In this document: piece by piece, positions 5,281-10,690 of the stretch
Layout: every line of letters starts with the position of its first letter
How positions within the stretch are numbered: the stretch's first letter is position 1
Source: Pseudomonadota bacterium
GTDB lineage: Bacteria > Pseudomonadota > Alphaproteobacteria > Rhizobiales > Hyphomicrobiaceae
DNA: 10,690 nucleotides
Reading direction: 5' to 3'
NCBI GenBank assembly: GCA_023430315.1
Contig: JAEZAW010000068.1
Location: 1 to 10,690 of the forward strand
Notes under the pieces: generated by a model
What the model saw: only the letters and a program-made list of their open reading frames with translations
Database searches by the model: none
What the model was told of the DNA's origin: nothing
Program-made: the position numbers and the translations under genes

Positions 5281-7168
5281 TTTCTGCCGCCTCCAGGGCC
5301 GCCGAGGCAGCGAGCCAGGACTCCTCAGCAGAGGCGAGCTGCCGGCTGACATCGGCGCGGGCAATGGAGAGCTTCTGCGCCTTTCCCGCATCCTCGTAGG
5401 CGCGCGGATCGGCGAGTGCGGTGTCGATCTCGGCCCGCTTTGTCGTCAATCGCTCGAGCTCTTTCTCGGCGGCTTGCACCGCGCGACGCAGTGGCGCTGT
5501 CTCGGCGCGCCGTGCGGCGGCTTCGCGACGTTGATCAGCGCGTGCCGTCTTCGGTGCAGAGCCAGGCGCGCCTTCCTCGCGTTGTGCTCGCGCACGCTGT
5601 CCGCGCTCGGCAAGCAGATCCGCGCGATAGCCATCGAGATCGCCGTCGAAGGCGCGCACCGTGCCACCCTTCACGAGCCAGAGGCGGTCGACGCACGCCT
5701 CGATGAGATGGCGATCGTGACTGATGAGGATGACGGCGCCGGGGAAGTCGTTGAGCGCCTGCACGAGTACCTCGCGACTGTCGATGTCGAGGTGGTTCGT
5801 CGGCTCGTCGAGAATGAGCATATGCGGCGCGTGGAAGGCCGTCAGCGCCAGCAGCAGGCGCGCCTTCTCGCCTCCAGAGAGGTTCGCGGCCTTGGTATCC
5901 GCCTTGTCGTGGGAGAAACCCCAGTAGCCGAGCCGCGTGCGCTTCTGCGCCTCGGTCGCCTCCGGCATGAGGGCCGCGATCTGGTCGTAAGGCGACCAGT
6001 TCGGATTCAGATCGTCGAGCTGGTGCTGGGCAAAGTAGCCGACACTGACGCGCTGCGCGCCGAAGACATTGCCCGAGAGCGGCGCGAGGCGCCCCGCGAG
6101 CAGCTTGGCGAACGTGCTCTTGCCATTGCCATTCTGGCCGAGCAACGCGATGCGATCATCCTGGTCGACATTGAGATTGAGCCCGGTGAGGACCGGCTCG
6201 CCGGGCGCATAGCCGACCGAGGCGGCCTCGATCTTGAGCAGCGGGCTCGCCAGTAGCTTCTGCGGCGCCGGCAGACGGATGGGGACGACGCTCTCATCGA
6301 CCTGCGCGGCAATGGGCTTCATGCGCGCGAGCGCCTTTATGCGGCTCTGCGCCTGCGTCGCCTTGGAGGCCTTGGCCTTGAAGCGGATGATGAACGCCTC
6401 GATGCGCGCGCGCTCCTCCTCCTGGCGCCTGGCGAGCTTCGATTCGAGCCGCTGCTTCTCGCGGCGTGCCTCCTCGAAGTCGTCGTAGCCGCCCGCATAG
6501 AGCGTGAGCTTGCCGCGATCGAGGTGGAGAATGTGGTTCACCGCGCGATTGAGCAGGTCGCGGTCATGGCTGATGATGACGACCGTGTGCGGGTACGTGC
6601 GCAGGTACGTCTCGAGCCACAGCGTGCCTTCGAGGTCGAGATAGTTCGTCGGCTCGTCGAGCAGGAGGATGTCCGGCTCTAGGAAAAGGATGGCGCCGAG
6701 CGCCACCCGCATCCGCCAGCCGCCGGAGAATTCCCGGCACGCGCGCGCCTGTGCCGCCTCGTCGAAGCCGAGGCCCGACAGGATCTGCGCTGCCCGCGAG
6801 GGGGCCGAATGGGCGTCAATATCGCCGAGGCGCTCGTGGATGGCGGCAATACGGTGTGGATCAGTGGCCGTCTCGGCTTCCGCGAGGAGCGACGCGCGCT
6901 CCTTATCCTGCGACAGCACCCACTCGATGAGCGTCTCGGACCCGCCTGGTGCTTCCTGCGCGACATGGCCGACCTTGAGCCCGCGCTGGATTGTGATCGA
7001 GCCATCGTCCGGCGCCAGATCGCCGATGATGAGCTTGAAGAGCGTCGTCTTGCCGGCGCCATTGCGCCCGACGAGTCCGACCTTGTGGCCAGACGGAATG
7101 GCGCAGGTGGCCTCCGACAGGATCGGACGGCCCTCAATGCGGTAGGTGAGGTCATTGACGTGCAGCAT
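5267..7168 (-). CDS. ABC-F family ATPase, YheS-like
   Basis: A 633-residue soluble protein with two ABC ATPase domains and no membrane segments, the layout of ABC-F proteins, which act on ribosomes rather than as transporters. Domain 1 has Walker A GRNGAGKTT (34-42), signature SGGW (148-151) and Walker B DILLLDEPTNYLD (166-178). Domain 2 has Walker A GQNGNGKST (344-352), signature LSGGEKAR (430-437) and Walker B MLILDEPTNHLD (450-461). The linker at about 226-312 is charged and helical with RFKAKASKATQAQSRIKAL (262-280), close to the E. coli YheS linker, the part that reaches towards the ribosomal peptidyl-transferase region in this family. Residues 520-630 form a charged, probably coiled-coil C-terminal extension. 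The ribosome binding site before ATG 7168 is weak. It lies 44 bases after ccmB and may be cotranscribed with it. The exact role (translation factor or antibiotic protection) cannot be told from sequence. Confidence 0.93.
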   Translation of the reverse strand: MLHVNDLTYRIEGRPILSEATCAIPSGHKVGLVGRNGAGKTTLFKLIIGDLAPDDGSITIQRGLKVGHVAQEAPGGSETLIEWVLSQDKERASLLAEAETATDPHRIAAIHERLGDIDAHSAPSRAAQILSGLGFDEAAQARACREFSGGWRMRVALGAILFLEPDILLLDEPTNYLDLEGTLWLETYLRTYPHTVVIISHDRDLLNRAVNHILHLDRGKLTLYAGGYDDFEEARREKQRLESKLARRQEEERARIEAFIIRFKAKASKATQAQSRIKALARMKPIAAQVDESVVPIRLPAPQKLLASPLLKIEAASVGYAPGEPVLTGLNLNVDQDDRIALLGQNGNGKSTFAKLLAGRLAPLSGNVFGAQRVSVGYFAQHQLDDLNPNWSPYDQIAALMPEATEAQKRTRLGYWGFSHDKADTKAANLSGGEKARLLLALTAFHAPHMLILDEPTNHLDIDSREVLVQALNDFPGAVILISHDRHLIEACVDRLWLVKGGTVRAFDGDLDGYRADLLAERGQRARAQREEGAPGSAPKTARADQRREAAARRAETAPLRRAVQAAEKELERLTTKRAEIDTALADPRAYEDAGKAQKLSIARADVSRQLASAEESWLAASAALEAAETGAS

Positions 7169-7212
7169 GGCGGGCGAGATAGCCTAAGTGCGTCGCTCCT
7201 GTCACCTTCGAC

Positions 7213-7878
7213 CTAACCGAGCTGAGCCCGCAACGCCGCGGCGGAAGCGAACGGCGCAAGAACAAGCGCTCCGAGCGAGATCGCGCCGAGTATCATCAAC
7301 GAGGGGCCTGCGCCGCCGGGGCCGAGCAGCGAGGCAATGGCGCCGATGCCGAAGATGAGCGTCGGCACGTAGAGGGGCAGCACGAGCAGTGCAATGAGCA
7401 GGCTACCGCGCCGGCTGCGCAAGGTGAGCGCGGCGCCGATCGTGCCGATGAAGCTGATGGCCGGCGTACCGATGAGCATGGTCGCGACGAGCGGGGGGAA
7501 GGCGGCGAGATCAAGATTGAGCATCAGCCCCAGCATGGGCGCGAGCAACGTCAGCGGCAGGGCCGTCGAGAGCCAGTGCGTAAGGCCCTTGGCGGCGACC
7601 ACCGCTTCGAGCGGCAAGGTCCCCGTCGCCATCACGTCGAGTGAGCCATCTTCGAGATCGGCCTCGAAGAGACGCCCGAGCGTCAACAACGCCGAGAGCA
7701 GCAGGGCGAGCCACAGCAGACCCGGCGCGATGCGCGAGAGCAGCGCCATGTCCGGACCGAGGCCGAGCGGCAGCATGGTGACGACGATCAGATAGAAGCC
7801 GAGAGCGGCGCCGAGCGCGCTCCCCTCGCGGAAGGCCAGGCGCAGGTCCCGCGCGAGCAGTGCGAGGAAGGCGCTCAT
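7213..7878 (-). CDS. ccmB: Haem exporter membrane subunit CcmB (cytochrome c maturation)
   Basis: CcmB is an integral inner-membrane component of the CcmABCD complex, which releases haem-loaded CcmE for periplasmic cytochrome c assembly (System I). The 221-residue protein has the usual family length and about six hydrophobic segments: roughly 22-40, 52-70, 103-122, 128-152, 158-183 and 193-215. The opening LALLARDLRLAFREGSA (5-21) and the LGRLFEADLEDGSLDVM region (67-83) are typical of CcmB. LEDGSLD is a likely cytoplasmic contact for the ATPase CcmA. The ATG at 7876-7878 overlaps the ccmA stop by four bases (ATGA), which fixes the start and indicates translational coupling; the open frame continues upstream to 8073 but only as a shadow inside ccmA. 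ccmC does not follow. Confidence 0.93.
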   Translation of the reverse strand: MSAFLALLARDLRLAFREGSALGAALGFYLIVVTMLPLGLGPDMALLSRIAPGLLWLALLLSALLTLGRLFEADLEDGSLDVMATGTLPLEAVVAAKGLTHWLSTALPLTLLAPMLGLMLNLDLAAFPPLVATMLIGTPAISFIGTIGAALTLRSRRGSLLIALLVLPLYVPTLIFGIGAIASLLGPGGAGPSLMILGAISLGALVLAPFASAAALRAQLG

Positions 7879-8513
7879 GAGACCTCGCCGGAGGCCATAG
7901 CCTCGTCGGAGATGGCCGGCGCAAGCTCCAGAATGCGCGCGTCGGCGAGACCGAGCGGCCCGTGCGTTGCCGCGACCAGAATCCCGCCTGCATCGAGATG
8001 GCGCTGCATGAATCCGGACAACAGCGCCTGCGAGGCGACGTCCAAGGCTGCCGTCGGCTCGTCGAGCAGCCACAGCGGGCGCTCCGCCAGCAGCAGGCGC
8101 GCGAGACCGAGCCGCCGCTTCTGTCCGGCTGAAAGATAGCCCGCCGGCACCTCGGCAATCTCGGCGAGATACAAATTTTCGAGCACCGCCTCGGCGCTTG
8201 CAACGCTGCCGCCGAGATAGCGCGTCCAGAAGCGCGCGTTCTCCCGCACGGTGAGGCCTGCCTTGACGCCATTGGCATGGCCGACGTAGTGCGCGAGTTC
8301 GCCGACTGACGCCTCATCGTGCGCACCTTCGAGGCGGATGGCGCCAGCATGGGGCGCGATGAAGCCCGCGAGCACCCGGAGCAGCGTCGTCTTACCGACA
8401 CCATTGGGTCCGGTCAGCACGAGCGCTTCGCCCGCATCCACCGCGAACGACAGCCCCTGGATCAGCCGCCGCTCGCCGCGCGAGATCGATATGTCGTCGG
8501 CCACCAGCCGCAT
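7875..8513 (-). CDS. ccmA: Haem exporter ATP-binding subunit CcmA (cytochrome c maturation)
   Basis: CcmA is the cytoplasmic ATPase of the CcmABCD complex, whose ATP hydrolysis frees holo-CcmE during cytochrome c maturation. The 212-residue protein has family-typical length. It shows Walker A GPNGVGKTT (35-43), the CcmA-type signature YLSAGQKRRLGLARL (126-140), Walker B LWLLDEPTAALD (147-158) and the switch histidine in ATHGPLG (His184). The AHYVGHANGVKAGLTVREN stretch (74-92), containing GHxxGxK, is characteristic of CcmA rather than of other small ABC ATPases. The frame stays open far upstream into the TRAP gene, but homology begins at RLVADDISISRGER, right after the ATG at 8511-8513. The ribosome binding site is weak. 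The stop overlaps the ccmB start. Confidence 0.94.
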   Translation of the reverse strand: MRLVADDISISRGERRLIQGLSFAVDAGEALVLTGPNGVGKTTLLRVLAGFIAPHAGAIRLEGAHDEASVGELAHYVGHANGVKAGLTVRENARFWTRYLGGSVASAEAVLENLYLAEIAEVPAGYLSAGQKRRLGLARLLLAERPLWLLDEPTAALDVASQALLSGFMQRHLDAGGILVAATHGPLGLADARILELAPAISDEAMASGEVS

Positions 8514-8537
8514 GCAGATGCCATACCCGAAATGGAG

Positions 8538-8555
8538 GGGGGCCGGATGGCCCCC
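8538..8555 (-). terminator. GC-rich hairpin between dctM and ccmA
   Basis: GGGGGCC (8538-8544) and GGCCCCC (8549-8555) form a perfect 7-base-pair stem with a 4-base loop, nine bases past the dctM stop. On the minus strand CTCCATTT follows, so the T-run is poor. It plausibly ends most TRAP transcripts before ccmA. Confidence 0.5.
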
Positions 8556-8563
8556 TTCTTGCC

Positions 8564-9946
8564 TCAGTCGATGAAGCCCCATCTTCGGGGAAGATAAAAC
8601 ACAAGTTCGGGGAAGATGATACACAGCACCAGCGCTATGAGCTGCAGCACAACGAACGGCACGATGCCGCGGTAGATGTCGCCCATGGTGATCGATGGGG
8701 GCACGGTGCCCTTCATATAGAAGAGGGCAAAGCCGAAAGGCGGCGTCAGGAACGCCGTCTGCATGTTGACCGCAAGCAGGATCGCGAACCAGAGCAGGAT
8801 GAGCTGCTGGGTATCCACGAAGCCGGCGAACGACGATTTGGCCAGGATGGGCGAGAAGATTGGCAGCACGATCAGGCAGATCTCCAGCCAATCGAAGAAG
8901 AATCCCATAACGAAGACCAGCGCCATCGTGAAGATGAGAACTTCCCACCCGGTATTGATGCCCGCCAGCTTCAGGATGTCGACCACGACCTCGTCGCCGC
9001 CGAGCGCGCGGAAGACGTAGGAGAACAGTGTCGCGCCGAAGATGATGAAGAATACGAGCGCGTTGGTGAGCGCCGCGCTCTCGATAATCTCCAGCATCAT
9101 TTTCATGTTGAGGCGACCACTCTGCCACGCGAGCAGCAAGGCACCCGCGGAGCCGACGCCCGCCGCTTCGGTCGGCGTCGCCCATCCGCCGAAGATCGAG
9201 CCCAGCACCAGCACGATAAGGAACGCCGGCGGTGCAAAGCTCCAGATCACCATCTTTATCAGCTCGCCGGCATTCTGAGGCCCCTCGAGAGCGCCGAGCG
9301 GCGGCGCCAGATGCGGCCGCAGAAACGCAAGGATCATGATGTAGACGACATAGGTGCCGGACATGACCAGACCGGGAATGATGGCCGACGCGAACAGCGT
9401 GCCGACCGGAATCTGCATCAGGTCACCCATGATCACGAGCATGATCGAGGGCGGGATCAGAATGCCGAGCGTGCCCGATGCGGCGATGGCACCGACCGAA
9501 AGCCGCTTGTCGTACCCGCGCTCGAGCATCACCGGCAACGCGATGAGCGTCAGCATGACGACCGAGGCACCGACGATACCTGTCGTCGCCGCCATGATCG
9601 TCCCAAGGATCACGACCGAGAGCGCCAATCCCCCCGGAATAGCGCGCAACAGAACCTGCAGGCAGTGCAGCAGCGTTTCGGCCACGCCGCTTTTTTCCAG
9701 AATGGTTCCCATGAGAATGAACATGGGGACAGCCACCAGCACCTGGTTCTCAACCGCCTGCCCGTAGACCCGCGGCAGCAGGTTGGCGAACTGCACCATG
9801 TGGAAGACGCCGAAGTAGACGCCGATGAAGCCGAAGATGATGCCGATCGCGCCGAGAACGAACGCGACCGGATAGCCGATGAACATAATGAACGTCAGCA
9901 CGAGGAACATGAAAATCGCGAGGTGGTCGATCATCCAATCGAGCAT
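8564..9946 (-). CDS. dctM: TRAP transporter large permease subunit (DctM family)
   Basis: The large membrane subunit of a tripartite ATP-independent periplasmic transporter, which drives solute uptake by a cation (usually sodium) gradient. The 460-residue protein is almost entirely hydrophobic, with about 11-12 membrane segments. Family motifs seen are VPMFILMGTILEKSG (73-87), SGTLGILIPPSIMLVIMG (157-174), TPTEAAGVGSAGALLLA (257-273), DWLEICLIVLPIFSPI (352-367) and NMQTAFLTPPFGFALFYMKG (394-413). The last two motifs and the length fit the branch annotated as mannitol/chloroaromatic or TakP-type TRAP systems, often carrying keto- or organic acids; the actual substrate cannot be read here. The ATG at 9946 has a near-perfect ribosome binding site. 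dctQ ends 12 bases upstream, so the two are cotranslated. Confidence 0.95.
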   Translation of the reverse strand: MLDWMIDHLAIFMFLVLTFIMFIGYPVAFVLGAIGIIFGFIGVYFGVFHMVQFANLLPRVYGQAVENQVLVAVPMFILMGTILEKSGVAETLLHCLQVLLRAIPGGLALSVVILGTIMAATTGIVGASVVMLTLIALPVMLERGYDKRLSVGAIAASGTLGILIPPSIMLVIMGDLMQIPVGTLFASAIIPGLVMSGTYVVYIMILAFLRPHLAPPLGALEGPQNAGELIKMVIWSFAPPAFLIVLVLGSIFGGWATPTEAAGVGSAGALLLAWQSGRLNMKMMLEIIESAALTNALVFFIIFGATLFSYVFRALGGDEVVVDILKLAGINTGWEVLIFTMALVFVMGFFFDWLEICLIVLPIFSPILAKSSFAGFVDTQQLILLWFAILLAVNMQTAFLTPPFGFALFYMKGTVPPSITMGDIYRGIVPFVVLQLIALVLCIIFPELVFYLPRRWGFID

Positions 9947-9952
9947 GGATCG

Positions 9953-9960
9953 TCCTCCTC
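9953..9960 (-). promoter_or_regulatory. Strong ribosome binding site of dctM overlapping the dctQ stop
   Basis: GAGGAGGA on the minus strand lies six bases before the dctM ATG. It overlaps the TGA stop of dctQ (TGAGGAGGA), so ribosomes ending dctQ are placed to start dctM. Confidence 0.75.
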
Positions 9961-10510
9961 AATGTGCCGCGGCGGGGCGCTGTGGCATCGCCCGCTCGGA
10001 AACATCGGGGTCGCCGAACAGGAAAACGATCCGACGGAACGCAACCGAGATGACCGCGAAGAACACGCTCGCGAAGCCGAAAAAGAGAAACGCCTTGATG
10101 ACCCATCGCCAAGGGAGGCCGTTCGGCGCGGACGAGGATTCGCCTTGAAGGTAAGATGTGAGGAAGAAACTGTAGGCGTATGGCAGCGCGACCAGCAAAT
10201 AAGGGGCAGCAAACACCACGCAGCCGATCAGTTCGAGCCAGGCCGACTTTCGTTCAGGTAAACTCGCCGTAAAGACGTCTATGCGGACGTGGGCATTGCG
10301 TACGTATGCGTAGCCGATCCAGGTCAGAAACAGCATGCCATGGATATGCCACTCCATCTCCTGGAGGCGCGTCGAACCGAAATCGATCCCGAAAATACTG
10401 AGCTGAAAGCCGGCCTTTCGCGTGACGACGTCGAAGACGATCACCGCCACGAGCGCAAAGAACCCCCAACCGAATGTAAAAGCCACCGCCTTCAACACGC
10501 GGTCGATCAT
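9959..10510 (-). CDS. dctQ: TRAP transporter small permease subunit (DctQ family)
   Basis: The small membrane subunit of the TRAP transporter, which joins DctM in the inner membrane and helps dock the substrate-binding protein. The 183-residue protein has four hydrophobic segments, at about 9-28, 56-72, 92-112 and 138-158. It carries the family core LQEMEWHIHGMLFLTWIGYA (49-68) followed by YVRNAHVRIDVF (69-80), typical of the TakQ-like branch and consistent with the adjacent DctM. The ATG at 10508-10510 is chosen because homology begins at IDRVLKAVAF. The frame is open upstream to the window edge, including a TTG at 10597, but those residues (RTAACARPLPTEV) do not look like DctQ. The ribosome binding site (GGAAA, about ten bases off) is weak, so the start is less certain than the product. 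Confidence 0.9.
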   Translation of the reverse strand: MIDRVLKAVAFTFGWGFFALVAVIVFDVVTRKAGFQLSIFGIDFGSTRLQEMEWHIHGMLFLTWIGYAYVRNAHVRIDVFTASLPERKSAWLELIGCVVFAAPYLLVALPYAYSFFLTSYLQGESSSAPNGLPWRWVIKAFLFFGFASVFFAVISVAFRRIVFLFGDPDVSERAMPQRPAAAH

Positions 10511-10690
10511 GTTGCTGATTTCCAAGAGAGTTCGCAATTCAACCTCCGTCGGCAGCGGCCGAGCACACGCGGCGGTTCTGAGGGCAATCAGACCCAACGC
10601 CGCCCTGAAACAACATTTTTTGGATGGATCGCCAACGGATAAGCCGGTTACCGAGCCGTGGCAGCGAGCGCACGGCCCGCCCTCTGAAGT
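10511..10690 (-). other. Region upstream of dctQ, no recognised gene
   Basis: These 180 bases to the right edge show no gene that I recognise on either strand. If the locus has the common dctP-dctQ-dctM order, the substrate-binding protein gene must end beyond 10690. The stretch may then be a dctP-dctQ spacer or a promoter. A run of six A on the minus strand at 10616-10621 is the only AT-rich feature. Confidence 0.4.

Noticed and set aside
8514..9185. In-frame extension of CcmA far upstream (a possible fusion protein)
   Set aside because: The extension lies in another frame of dctM and does not resemble any domain; CcmA homology begins exactly at the ATG at 8513 and the resulting length is typical.
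10598..10690. A CxxCH haem-binding motif (PCARCHG) in the open frame upstream of dctQ
   Set aside because: It is a single motif in an open frame without a start or other cytochrome features, and the frame runs straight into dctQ; chance in GC-rich DNA is the simpler reading.
1..10690. CRISPR array, insertion sequence, tRNA or rRNA gene, defence or mobile island
   Set aside because: No regularly spaced repeats, transposase or integrase frames, or cloverleaf-like sequences were seen; composition is uniform and the genes are housekeeping types.

Overview
The window is GC-rich (roughly two-thirds G+C by eye) and all real genes lie on the minus strand, so the biological reading order runs from high to low coordinates. 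Gene content and protein style (a periplasmic M16 peptidase pair, MutL of alphaproteobacterial type, a cytochrome c maturation exporter, a TRAP transporter, a YheS-like ABC-F ATPase) suggest a chromosomal segment of an alphaproteobacterium, probably in the Hyphomicrobiales. That taxon is an inference; no rRNA or marker settles it.

Reading from the right: the window enters a TRAP transporter locus at dctQ (9959-10510), followed with 12 bases of spacing by dctM (8564-9946). The substrate-binding DctP partner is not in the window and may lie beyond the right edge. A GC-rich hairpin at 8538-8555 separates this unit from ccmA (7875-8513) and ccmB (7213-7878), which overlap by four bases (ATGA). 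They encode the ATPase and a membrane subunit of the haem exporter used in System I cytochrome c maturation. ccmC, ccmD and ccmG, which often follow, are absent; 44 bases later comes an ABC-F ATPase (5267-7168).

A 458-base non-coding stretch (4809-5266) follows, holding several inverted repeats and two copies of TTGC-N3-GCAA; it probably contains the promoter of the next unit. That unit is a catalytic M16 metallopeptidase (3429-4808, HFLEH zinc site), a second M16 protein without the zinc site but with the Arg/Tyr pair (1931-3301), glucose-6-phosphate isomerase (419-1804), and the first 122 codons of mutL (1-368, cut by the left edge). The two M16 proteins look like the complementary subunits of one exported heterodimeric peptidase.

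Most of the window is ordinary housekeeping. The points worth a second look are the split active site of the M16 pair, the structured M16-pgi spacer (two stem-loops and a short open frame ending in TGATG at the pgi start), the ccmAB pair without ccmC, and the repeat-bearing intergenic region at 4809-5266.
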